A DNA stretch of 64,000 nt from UBA10518 sp022837185 (GTDB lineage Bacteria > Desulfobacterota > Desulfobulbia > Desulfobulbales > Desulfobulbaceae): positions 1 through 64,000 of the forward strand of contig JAVEQK010000010.1 of NCBI GenBank assembly GCA_034007705.1, written 5' to 3'. Position 1 is the first letter of the stretch. Every line of letters begins with the position of its first letter. This document shows, piece after piece, positions 17,624 through 25,481 of the stretch. A program made the position numbers and the translations under genes. The notes beneath the pieces were generated by a model, which had not been told where the DNA came from, made no database searches, and was given only the letters and a program-made list of their open reading frames with translations.

Positions 17624-17827
17624 GAACCTCCATCAGTTCCGTCTCTTGCCGTCCGGCGGCCGCGACCGCCGTGCCGGAAAATTGCAGGACCTCCTGATTG
17701 TGTTCACCTTTGCAAATACGGTGCCTGGAGGATGAAAATTTCAAATCTGTGGACAGTTCCCACTCCCGAACATACAATAAATAAAAGAAGGTGCAATGCA
17801 GCCGATGGAGAACAGGGAGGAAGGATA

Positions 17828-19285
17828 ATGACAATTCCTGGAATTTTGCGGAAAATCTCCGAGACCGTCTGGGAGATACCGGTGACCTTCAAAAAGGGAA
17901 TGCTGGTGCCGGCCCGGATCTATGCCTCCAGAGCGCTGCTGGAGGCAATGGACGAGGGGGTGGTGGACCAGATAACCAACGTGGCCACTCTGCCGGGAAT
18001 AGTGAACTACGCCATGTGCATGCCCGACGGCCACTGGGGCTACGGTTTTCCCATCGGCGGAGTGGCGGCCATGGACAGCCGGGAAGGGGTCATTTCACCC
18101 GGCGGTATCGGCTTTGATGTCAACTGCGGCATGCGGCTGGTGCTCACCAACCTGACCTATGATGAGGTCAAACCCCATCTCCACGAGCTGGTGGATCGCC
18201 TTTTTCAGCGCATTCCGGCCGGCGTGGGGTCCACGGGTTTTCTTGACATTTCCCGCAACGAATTCCGCACCGTGGTGGAGCAGGGCGCGCCCTGGTGTGT
18301 GAAAAACGGCTACGGCTGGGAGGATGATCTGCGCCATACCGAGGAAGGCGGCTGCATTGCGGGCGCCGATGCCGGCAAGGTCAGCGACAGGGCCGTTGAC
18401 CGGGGCTACCGGCAGATCGGCACCCTGGGGTCGGGCAATCACTATCTGGAAATCCAGGTGGCACGGCAGGAAAATATTGTAGATCCTGATCTGGCGCGGG
18501 CCTTCGGCATAACGCTGCCCGACCAGGTGGTGCTGATGTTTCACTGCGGCAGCAGGGGTTTCGGGCACCAGGTCGCCACCGATTACCTGCAGCTTTTCCT
18601 CCGGGTGATGGACAAGAAATACGGCATCAAGATCCTTGACCGGGAGCTCGCCTGCGCACCATTCAATTCCCCGGAAGGCAGGGATTACTTCGCCGCCATG
18701 AAGTGCGCCATCAACATGTCCTTTGCCAACCGGCAGGTGATCCTGCACCGCATCCGGGAGGTCTTTGCCGATATTTTCCACCGGGACCCGGCTGACATGG
18801 GCCTGCGCCAGGTGTTCGACGTCTCCCACAACACCGCCAAGCTCGAAAAACACCTGGTGCGTGGTGAACTCCATGAACTGCTGGTGCACCGCAAGGGCGC
18901 GACCCGGGCCTTCGGTCCGGGCAGGGAGGAGCTGCCCGAGGAATTCAGGAAAACCGGGCAGCCGGTGATCATCGGCGGCAGCATGGAGACCGGGTCATAC
19001 CTCCTGTGCGGGGTGGAAAGCGGGGCCGAGACCTTCTTCAGCACTGCCCACGGCAGCGGGCGGACCATGAGCCGGCGTCAGGCCAAAAGGAAATTCAGGG
19101 GCAGAAAGCTGCAGGAGGACATGGAGGCCCGGGGCATTTATGTGCGCGGTGCATCCTATCCCGGTCTGGCCGAGGAGGCCGGTGCAGCCTACAAGGATAT
19201 TGACGAAGTGGTGCTGGCCTGCGAACAGGCGGGCATCAGCAGGCGGGTGGCAAAACTTGTCCCCATCGGCAATGTTAAGGGGTAA
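17828..19285 (+). CDS. rtcB: RtcB, 3'-phosphate/5'-OH RNA ligase
   Basis: 485 residues. Ligates RNA 2',3'-cyclic-phosphate or 3'-phosphate ends to 5'-OH ends using GTP and Mn2+. Motifs seen: MPDGHWGYGFPIGGVAA, GGIGFDVNCGMR (Mn-ligand Cys), SGNHYLEIQ, MFHCGSRGFGHQV, DVSHNTAK and HRKGATRAFGPG, which includes the guanylylated His. GSMETGSYLLCG closes the active site. Start at ATG 17828 after GGAGGAAGG; the frame is open further upstream but without coding character. Its activator archease follows downstream, separated by a MITE-like element. Confidence 0.96.
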   Translation: MTIPGILRKISETVWEIPVTFKKGMLVPARIYASRALLEAMDEGVVDQITNVATLPGIVNYAMCMPDGHWGYGFPIGGVAAMDSREGVISPGGIGFDVNCGMRLVLTNLTYDEVKPHLHELVDRLFQRIPAGVGSTGFLDISRNEFRTVVEQGAPWCVKNGYGWEDDLRHTEEGGCIAGADAGKVSDRAVDRGYRQIGTLGSGNHYLEIQVARQENIVDPDLARAFGITLPDQVVLMFHCGSRGFGHQVATDYLQLFLRVMDKKYGIKILDRELACAPFNSPEGRDYFAAMKCAINMSFANRQVILHRIREVFADIFHRDPADMGLRQVFDVSHNTAKLEKHLVRGELHELLVHRKGATRAFGPGREELPEEFRKTGQPVIIGGSMETGSYLLCGVESGAETFFSTAHGSGRTMSRRQAKRKFRGRKLQEDMEARGIYVRGASYPGLAEEAGAAYKDIDEVVLACEQAGISRRVAKLVPIGNVKG

Positions 19286-19290
19286 GAGCA

Positions 19291-19415
19291 GGGGTCAAGT
19301 CTTTGCTTGACTCTTCTCTGTATAAAAATCTGTCTTTGTCCGGGATGCACCACTGACATTGACAGCAAAATCGGGTGAGCATGAAAGAAGAAGAGTCAAG
19401 CAAAGACTTGACCCC
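19291..19415 (+). repeat. MITE-like element, copy A (125 bp)
   Basis: Ends are a ~25-bp terminal inverted repeat, GGGGTCAAG...CTTGACTCTT at the left and its reverse complement at the right. Each end also contains an internal GTCAAG-TCTTTG-CTTGAC hairpin. The inside (TATAAAAATCTGTC... GACAGCAAAATCGGGTGAGCATGAAAG region) matches copy B read backwards. It carries no transposase. It begins 5 bases after the rtcB stop and ends just before the archease conserved start. Confidence 0.85.
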
Positions 19416-19419
19416 TTCG

Positions 19420-19851
19420 ATGGGGTTTGAGTACATCGATGATATCGCCACGGCGGATGTGGCCTTCAGGGCCTGGGGCAGAACGGCCGAGGAGTTGTTT
19501 GCCTCCGCCGCCGACGCCATGATGAACGTCATGGTGACCGACCTGGAAACCGTCGCTCCCAGGCGGCAGCTTGATATGACGGTCAGTTCCGATGATTATG
19601 AAATGCTGTTGTTCGAACTGCTCCAGGAACTGATTTTTTACAAGGATGCCGAAATGCTGCTGCTGCGGGTCAGGGATATCAGGATTGCCCCGGAAGGCGG
19701 CCGGCTGGTTCTGAGGGCTGTGGCGCTTGGTGAAGAGATCGATGTCGACAGGCATGAAATGGGAGTGGATGTCAAGGCCGTAACCCTCCACCGCTACCGG
19801 GTCGAGAAGACAAAGGAGGGCTGGGAAGCCCTGATCATCCTGGATATTTGA
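19420..19851 (+). CDS. Archease, RtcB activator
   Basis: About 143 residues from ATG 19420. Archease helps RtcB take up GTP and turn over. Seen: the FEYIDDIATADVAFRAWG start, FASAADAMMNVM, LLFELLQELIFYKD, and a C-terminal VKAVTLHRYRVEK...GWEALIILDI strand with metal-binding acids and His, typical of the family. Start choice is uncertain: GTG 19375 and ATG 19381 inside the upstream MITE are in frame and would add an SSKDLTP-containing leader; only weak ribosome sites exist. The gene is framed by two inverted MITE copies. Confidence 0.88.
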   Translation: MGFEYIDDIATADVAFRAWGRTAEELFASAADAMMNVMVTDLETVAPRRQLDMTVSSDDYEMLLFELLQELIFYKDAEMLLLRVRDIRIAPEGGRLVLRAVALGEEIDVDRHEMGVDVKAVTLHRYRVEKTKEGWEALIILDI

Positions 19852-19852
19852 A

Positions 19853-19978
19853 GGGGTCAAGTCTTTGCTTGACTCTTCTCCTTTCATGCTCACCGGATTT
19901 TGCTGTCAATATCGGTGATGCATCCCAGACGACGAGAGATTTTTATACCAGAGAAGAGTCAAGCAAAGACTTGACCCC
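19853..19978 (-). repeat. MITE-like element, copy B (126 bp), inverted
   Basis: Same terminal repeat and same interior as copy A but in the opposite orientation (GGTGAGCATGAAAG, CAGCAAAAT, ATGCATC and TTTTTATACCAGAG blocks are recognisable on the minus strand). It starts 1 base after the archease stop and its last base overlaps the dinB stop codon, and may act as a two-sided terminator. Confidence 0.85.
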
Positions 19979-21162
19979 TATTTTTTCAGGGTGGCGGGGT
20001 TGACGGTGCCGCGGCCGAATTTTTTGTTGATCTGGTCAACCGCCTCGTACAGGCTCCGGGTTTTTTCGCGCATTCTGGTTTTGCCGAAGAGATCCTGCTG
20101 CCGGCAACTGTTTGAGGAGGTCAGGTTGCTGACGCTGATGCCGGCCAGCCGCAGCGGTTTTCGCCCTGCCTCGGTTTTTCCCAGGAGTTCCAACGCCCGT
20201 TGAAAAATCTCCCCTGTGTCGCTGGTCGGCTCCGCCAGGGTCAGTGACCTGGTGCTGCTGGAGAAATCGTGATACTTGATTTTGACGGTTATGGTCTGCC
20301 CCTGGAGTCCATGGCGGCGCAACCGTTCTCCCACCCTGGCGGCAAGAGCCAGGAGCTCCCGCCTGATAACGGTGAGATCGATCAGGTCTTCGCTGAAGGT
20401 TTCCTCATGACCTATTGATTTGACTTCCCGGAGGGGAACAACGGGCCGGTTGTCGATGCCGTTGGCGGCCAGGTGCAGGTGGCTGCCGTGCAGGCCGAAT
20501 CGTGCACTCAGGATGTCCGGGTCCAGGGCGGCCAGGTCGCCGATGGTTTCCACGCTCAGGAGGGCCAGGGCTTCCATGGTTTTCCTGCCCGCTCCCCAGA
20601 GCTTGCCGATGGGGAGGCCGGCCAGAAATTCGCGCTCCCGGCCGGCTTCGACCACGGTCAAGCCGTCGGGTTTCTGCAGGTCGGACGCTATCTTGGCCAC
20701 CAGCTTGGAGGTGGCGACGCCGGCGGAAGCGGTAAGGCCGGTTTCCTCCCGGATCAGTTTCCTGATTTCCGCCGCGATGCCGGGACCGTCCCCGAAAAGA
20801 GCGTTTGAGCCGGTGACATCGAGAAACGCTTCGTCAAGGGAAATCGGTTCCACCAGGGGGGTAAACCGGTGAAAAATTGCCATGATCCGGTCGGATACTT
20901 CCCGATAGCGATCCATCCTGACCGGGAGAAAGACGGCCCGGGGGCAGAGCCTGCGTGCCTTGACAGTGGCCATGGCCGAATGGATGCCGTACTTGCGGGC
21001 CTCGTAGGAGGCGGCGGATACCACCGAACGGTCGGACGTTCCGCCGACCACCACCGGTCTGCCCCTGAGGCCGGGGTTATCGAGAATTTCAACCGAAGCG
21101 TAAAAGGCATCCATGTCCACATGGATGATGACACGGGCCCTGGGCCCGGAGTTGCGGTTCAT
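19978..21162 (-). CDS. dinB: DNA polymerase IV (Y family)
   Basis: 394 residues. Error-prone translesion polymerase. Catalytic motifs HVDMDAFYASVEI (first Asp) and PISLDEAFLDVTG (Asp-Glu pair) are intact, followed by the SAGVATSKLVAKIASDLQKPDGL palm signature, helix-hairpin-helix region (LWGAGRKTMEALALLSVETIGDLA) and little-finger domain. No clear sliding-clamp motif was identified at the C-terminus. No LexA box was recognised upstream. Confidence 0.95.
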   Translation of the reverse strand: MNRNSGPRARVIIHVDMDAFYASVEILDNPGLRGRPVVVGGTSDRSVVSAASYEARKYGIHSAMATVKARRLCPRAVFLPVRMDRYREVSDRIMAIFHRFTPLVEPISLDEAFLDVTGSNALFGDGPGIAAEIRKLIREETGLTASAGVATSKLVAKIASDLQKPDGLTVVEAGREREFLAGLPIGKLWGAGRKTMEALALLSVETIGDLAALDPDILSARFGLHGSHLHLAANGIDNRPVVPLREVKSIGHEETFSEDLIDLTVIRRELLALAARVGERLRRHGLQGQTITVKIKYHDFSSSTRSLTLAEPTSDTGEIFQRALELLGKTEAGRKPLRLAGISVSNLTSSNSCRQQDLFGKTRMREKTRSLYEAVDQINKKFGRGTVNPATLKK

Positions 21163-21309
21163 AGGGTCTGATGGTCGCGCTTGGCCGCACTATGCGTGGG
21201 ACGGTGTTCCGCCGAGGATCCGGGCGGTCTGTGTTGACGGCTCTCCCCGGCTGCCGTCAGTCTTCCATTTTCCTCCTCGCTTGTCAACCGAACCAGGGGA
21301 CAATCGCAG

Positions 21310-21681
21310 TTAATATCCTCTTTTTTTCCTTTCCGGTTTTCGCATCTCCTCCATCCGCCGGGCCCTCTCCATCAGTTCTTCGGCTTGGCGCCGGGCCTCG
21401 GCTTCCCTTCTTTCCGCGGCAGCGGCCTGCTCCTTCATTCTTCTCTCTTCCTCCGCCTGTCGGGCTCTTTCCTGGATCTCGCGGCGCTGGCGCCAGTATT
21501 CCTCGGCCTGCTGCCTGTGGCTCGGGCTGATGTCGAGAATCTCCGCGTCCGATGGGGGAGCATGATCGGTTATATTGAGCACGCCGTTTTTATCCTTCCA
21601 GGTATAGATATTTTCTTCGCAGTACCCGTCCGCCCACCACAATATAGTTGCCACTGTCAGCAGGAGAATCTTGATTCGCAT
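21310..21681 (-). CDS. DUF4124-type secreted protein with coiled-coil tail
   Basis: 123 residues. Signal peptide (1-19), then a short DUF4124 domain (ENIYTWKDKNGVLNITDHAPP), and from about residue 50 a highly charged Arg/Glu/Ala helix that is a long coiled coil ending in basic residues. Periplasmic; function unknown. Confidence 0.75.
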   Translation of the reverse strand: MRIKILLLTVATILWWADGYCEENIYTWKDKNGVLNITDHAPPSDAEILDISPSHRQQAEEYWRQRREIQERARQAEEERRMKEQAAAAERREAEARRQAEELMERARRMEEMRKPERKKRGY

Positions 21682-21787
21682 GGTTCATGTACTCCCTGAA
21701 AAAATAAAATTAAACCACGGGCCGGAAAATTCCTCCTTGCTGTCTGATACGGTCGGACATTTCCTGTTGGACCGGAAAAAATCGAAA

Positions 21788-22765
21788 TTATCCGGCCGAG
21801 GGCATTCGGAGGACAACCAGCTTGTCCACCCTTGATTCGGCCCCCCAGATTTCGCCCGGCCGTCCGAGGATCTGCCGCACGTGGCCGTTCTCACTGGGAA
21901 GGGGGAAGGAGGTAAATGTCTCAGTTGCCGGATCGAAACGGACCAGGCTGTTCCCGCCGAAGTCGCTGAGCCAGACGATATCCTTGTCATCGACATAGAC
22001 GGCATACGGCTGCGGCTCACTCCCGGGCAGTTTCCATTCCCGCCAGGTGTTGCTGCCCGGGTCATAGAGCCCGAGCCGTTCGCCGTACCATTCGCTCACC
22101 CATATGCGGCTTTTGGAGTCGGCCCATACCCGCCGTGCCCCCTGGTCCGGCGTCGGGGGTTCGATGACAGTGGCTGCGCCGCTTTGCGTGTCGATGCGGG
22201 CGATGTGACTGCCGGCCAGCGAAGCGTAGTAGACGGACCCGTCAGGAGCCGAGCAGATGCCGTACGGCCCCCGTCCCCGGGGAGCCGGGAAGATCTCCAC
22301 TCTGCCGGTTTTCAGGATGAGACGGCCGTAATACCCGGACTGGCCGGTAAACCAGAGCTGACCCTGGTTGTCGAAGGCGGCGGTGTTGAGGTTGGCCCAT
22401 GGCGTGGTTTCCGGCAGGGGAAAACGGGTTATCTCCCCGCTGTCCGCGTCAACCCGGACAATGGCGTTGAGCCCGCTGTCGGTGATCCACGGTGAACCGT
22501 CCGGACCGACGATGACGCCGTGCGGGGCCGATCCTTCTCCCAGTTGAATGTGCCGGGTTTCCCCGCTTTCCGGGTCGAGCCGGCCCAAGGCGCCAAGTCG
22601 CTGGGCGGTATACCAGACGCCGCCGTCCGGGGCAGGGGCGACGTCATGCGGGTGCGAGCCGGGGGGGACGTCGTATTCCACCGGAACGGGTTCCGTTCGG
22701 GCCGCAATGGCTGCAACCGACAGACCGGCCAGAAAAAAGAGCAGAAGAGTAACCCTGGCCAACAT
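21788..22765 (-). CDS. Secreted beta-propeller protein, virginiamycin-B-lyase-like
   Basis: 325 residues with a signal peptide (cleavage near residue 20) and about six repeats of the WxT/VxxxGxIxRxDxxSG type (GVWYTAQRLGALGRLDPESGE, SPWITDSGLNAIVRVDADSGE, IVWLSDFGGNSLVRFDPATE), the seven-bladed propeller of the Vgb/SMP-30 superfamily. Real antibiotic-lyase activity is not implied; in environmental bacteria such proteins are mostly of unknown role. Periplasmic or secreted. Confidence 0.8.
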   Translation of the reverse strand: MLARVTLLLFFLAGLSVAAIAARTEPVPVEYDVPPGSHPHDVAPAPDGGVWYTAQRLGALGRLDPESGETRHIQLGEGSAPHGVIVGPDGSPWITDSGLNAIVRVDADSGEITRFPLPETTPWANLNTAAFDNQGQLWFTGQSGYYGRLILKTGRVEIFPAPRGRGPYGICSAPDGSVYYASLAGSHIARIDTQSGAATVIEPPTPDQGARRVWADSKSRIWVSEWYGERLGLYDPGSNTWREWKLPGSEPQPYAVYVDDKDIVWLSDFGGNSLVRFDPATETFTSFPLPSENGHVRQILGRPGEIWGAESRVDKLVVLRMPSAG

Positions 22766-23079
22766 GACATCCTCCTTTCCTGACCCGGGCCGGTGGGGGT
22801 GTCACCCCCGGGGTCCTGCGAGCGGGCCGGGCCGCCTCATCTTGAATGTTTGTCACGGGGCAGGGGATGTCCTGCCGGCGTGATACGGAAACTTCAACAG
22901 GACGTATGCATATTCCGTACCTTGTTCCGCAGGTCCCGCTTATCGGCAGGGAGACGGGGCCCTGGCCCGAAGAGCAGCCATGGAGGCTGCTTTTCTTGCA
23001 TGCCGGTGCGGGAGAATGAGCAGTTTTTCGGCGCCGGGGAAGAACGGGAAGCAAACGGTCTCCCCGGAATTCCTTTCCC
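22766..23079. other. Intergenic region, no gene seen
   Basis: 314 bases. GC-rich with short inverted repeats (GGGGGTGTCACCCCC at 22795-22809 may stop transcripts). No RNA family or gene recognised. Confidence 0.4.
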
Positions 23080-23316
23080 CTACCCCCGTTCGTCAAGAAA
23101 TTTTCTGCCGGTTTCGGACAGGGAGTAGAGCCAGTATCCTCCGCGTTCATCCGATTTGCTTTCGAGCAGGAGGGCATGGGCTGTCAGGTCGGCAAGAATG
23201 GCGCTTATCCTGATTGGTTCGATGTTGGTTAATTGCTGCAGATCATCGGCCGTCAACATCTTCCCCCCTGCATCCTTGAGTTGCTGCAGGATTGTCCTGT
23301 GTTCGGGCGTCAGCAT
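23080..23316 (-). CDS. Small winged-helix protein
   Basis: 78 residues. Reads as a minimal winged helix: helix 1 EHRTILQQLKDAGG, recognition region MLTADDLQQLTNIEPIRISAILADLTAHAL, wing YWLYSLSETGRKFLDE. Similar to MarR/PadR-type DNA-binding cores without a dimer helix. Possibly a transcription factor or an antirepressor; no operator is evident. Confidence 0.55.
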   Translation of the reverse strand: MLTPEHRTILQQLKDAGGKMLTADDLQQLTNIEPIRISAILADLTAHALLLESKSDERGGYWLYSLSETGRKFLDERG

Positions 23317-23465
23317 GATAGATCACCGTTTTTCCTCTGCCATGGTGGGGATACATTCCTGGCCCTTGATGGACCGGATGATCAGTGGTTCATCCTCAAA
23401 GTAGCAAGAAATATACCTGAAAGGGTGGATCTGGTGCCGGAGGAGGGCTTCAGACTCCTTGTCCC

Positions 23466-23494
23466 TTGACAAAAGGGATGGCGCCGGTTAATTT
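23466..23494 (+). promoter_or_regulatory. Sigma70 promoter of the arsR-permease operon
   Basis: TTGACA (23466-23471), 17-base spacer, TAATTT (23489-23494). Predicted transcript start about 23501, directly at the operator. Confidence 0.7.
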
Positions 23495-23505
23495 ATTTGG
23501 TCATC

Positions 23506-23519
23506 TGAGCATTTGCTCA
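23506..23519. promoter_or_regulatory. Palindromic ArsR operator
   Basis: Perfect palindrome TGAGCATTTGCTCA placed just after the predicted transcript start and before the arsR start; the classical position for repression by the ArsR protein encoded next. Confidence 0.7.
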
Positions 23520-23542
23520 TGTAGTAAACAGTGCGGAACATC

Positions 23543-23887
23543 ATGGACCTCTGCAACGTACGAATCATCCATCATGACCGGGTTGACCGGGCCAGGAAAA
23601 ACTCCCTGCAGCCAGCTGAAACAGCGGCTCTCGCCGCCTTGTTCAAGGCCCTGGGCGATGTCACCAGGCAGCGGATCATCCGGGCCCTGGCCGGCGGGGA
23701 GATGTGCGTCTGCGACCTGGCGGCCCTGCTGGGGATCACCGAATCCGCGGTCAGCCATCAGCTCAGGCTGCTGCGCAACCTGAACCTGGTGGCCAACAGG
23801 CGTGAAGGCCCGGTCCTCTATTACCGCCTGGCTGACGATCATATCGGCCGGCTGCTGGACATCGCCCTCGAACACGCCCGCGAGTAG
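23543..23887 (+). CDS. ArsR/SmtB-family repressor
   Basis: 114 residues from ATG 23543 (a GTG four codons earlier is possible). Winged helix with FKALGDVTRQRIIRAL, the CVC metal site EMCVCDLAALLG and recognition helix TESAVSHQLRLLRNLNLV. A further N-terminal Cys (LCNVRIIHHDR) could join metal binding. It should repress the downstream permease through the palindrome at 23506. Only 7 bases separate it from the permease start. Confidence 0.9.
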   Translation: MDLCNVRIIHHDRVDRARKNSLQPAETAALAALFKALGDVTRQRIIRALAGGEMCVCDLAALLGITESAVSHQLRLLRNLNLVANRREGPVLYYRLADDHIGRLLDIALEHARE

Positions 23888-23894
23888 CCCATTT

Positions 23895-25058
23895 ATGCAA
23901 ACAGGTATGGAAATTCTGCACGGCTCCTGGGAGATACTCCTGGATGCCTCGGTTTATATCCTTTTCGGCCTGCTGGTCGGGGGGCTGCTCAAGGTCTTCC
24001 TTTCCCCCGGCCTGGTGGCGCGCCATCTGGGCAAGGGTGGGGCGGGCTCGGTCGTCAAGGCGGCCCTGATCGGCATCCCACTGCCGGTCTGCTCCTGCGG
24101 CGTCCTGCCCATTGCCGCCGCCCTCAAGAAACAGGGCGCCAGCAATGGGGCCACCACTTCCTTTCTCGTCTCAACCCCGGAATCCGGGGTGGACTCCATC
24201 AGCATAACCTATGCCCTGCTCGACCCGCTCATGACCGTTGCCCGGCCCCTGGCCGCCTTTTTTTCCGCCATGACCGCCGGCCTGAGCCAGAATTATTTCT
24301 TTCCGCCCGGACCGGATCCCAAGGTGGAACTGCCTCCCCGGAGGGAGGAGGACAAGACGGCGGCATCCTGCTGTCCAGCCCCGCAGGCCGGGCCGCTGCC
24401 GAAGCGCCGCAGTCTCGGCACCCTCATCTCCACCGGAGTCAGGTTTGCCGGCGGAGAGTTGTGGAACAATATTGCCGTCTGGTTCCTCATCGGTATTCTG
24501 CTGAGCGGGATGATAACCGTTCTGGTGCCCGATTCCCTGCTGGCCGGGTACGGTGGCGGGCTGACGGCAAAACTGGTCATGCTGGTGATCGGTATTCCGC
24601 TCTATACCTGCGCCTCCGCCTCCACGCCCATTGCCGCCGCCCTGATCCTGAAGGGGGTCAGCCCGGGAGCGGCCCTGGTGTACCTGCTGGTGGGGCCGGC
24701 AACCAGCATGGCGTCGCTGACGGTCCTCGCCGGGATCCTGGGCCGCCGGGCCACCCTGTACTATCTTGCCGCTCTGGCCGCCAGCGCCATGTTCTGCGGG
24801 ATACTGGTCGACTTCCTCTATGGCTGGCTCGGCATCTCGGCCCAGGCCATGGCCGGCCAGGCAGCGGAACTTATTCCCTTTCCCCTGCAACTGGCAGGAG
24901 CACTGCTCCTGCTCGCCCTCTCCATAAGGCCGGTCTGGCAGGCCCTGAAATCGCTGGTGCCGGGCCGCTTCGGGGGCGCCGCTCCGGATTCCGCACCCTG
25001 CGGCTGCCCGGATGGTGACGTATCCGGCCCGCCCCTTCACGGCTTCAAGGGTTCCTGA
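23895..25058 (+). CDS. Metal efflux permease, SO_0444/COG0701 type
   Basis: 388 residues, about eight to ten membrane helices in two repeats. The first half holds PLPVCSCGVLPIAAALKKQGASNGATTSFLVSTPESG and the second PLYTCASASTPIAAALILKGVSPGAALVYLLVGPATS; the CSCG and CASAS positions are the family's conserved loops. Related permeases, often paired with ArsR, export Cu/Zn or arsenicals. The C-terminal tail has a CGC pair. Start at ATG 23895, coupled to arsR. Confidence 0.85.
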   Translation: MQTGMEILHGSWEILLDASVYILFGLLVGGLLKVFLSPGLVARHLGKGGAGSVVKAALIGIPLPVCSCGVLPIAAALKKQGASNGATTSFLVSTPESGVDSISITYALLDPLMTVARPLAAFFSAMTAGLSQNYFFPPGPDPKVELPPRREEDKTAASCCPAPQAGPLPKRRSLGTLISTGVRFAGGELWNNIAVWFLIGILLSGMITVLVPDSLLAGYGGGLTAKLVMLVIGIPLYTCASASTPIAAALILKGVSPGAALVYLLVGPATSMASLTVLAGILGRRATLYYLAALAASAMFCGILVDFLYGWLGISAQAMAGQAAELIPFPLQLAGALLLLALSIRPVWQALKSLVPGRFGGAAPDSAPCGCPDGDVSGPPLHGFKGS

Positions 25059-25481
25059 CGTTAGCGGCAACGGGCAGGCTGCCCGTACCAGAAGTCAGAA
25101 GCCAGAGGACAGGAGCCGGAAGGAGTTTGCAGCTTCGCTGCCGGTGTATTGCCGCTGATCAAAATCGCTGTGGGGATCGGATCGGGATCGAATCCTGATT
25201 GCAACAGTGCGACGGAGCGCCCGCGCGATTATGACCTGAGTAGCCCGTAGTCCCCAAATCGCGGACTTCTCCATGTTTCGGCATAAGCCTTCCCTGGCTG
25301 GTTTCATCTTCCGGGTCTTTTTTCTGCCGATTAACTTTTCATTGCCGCGGGCGTGTGGCAAAATGGAATTAAGCCCGTCAATATCATTGCCGAAAAGGTT
25401 GTGTTTCCATGCCAGCATGATGTCAGGCCGGCCATATTTTTCGAGGCGTTGCCGCGAATCAACTCAGGAAGGATTTTGAAC
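25059..25481. other. Intergenic region with a dispersed repeat
   Basis: 423 bases without a gene. At 25174-25210 a GATCGG/ATCGGGATCG run followed by AATCCTGATTGCAACAGTGC resembles 37918-37956. An AGTCAGAAGCCAGAGGACAG motif near 25092 resembles simple repeats elsewhere in the window. AAGGAAGG-type bases at 25467-25474 are the ribosome site of the next gene. Confidence 0.5.

Noticed and set aside
21788..22765. Antibiotic (streptogramin) lyase
   Set aside because: The propeller repeats fit the superfamily broadly, but nothing in the sequence supports antibiotic inactivation, so only the fold is called.
25174..25210. tRNA (GATCGAATCC resembles a T-loop)
   Set aside because: No acceptor stem, D-arm or anticodon arm can be folded around it; it matches a dispersed repeat instead.
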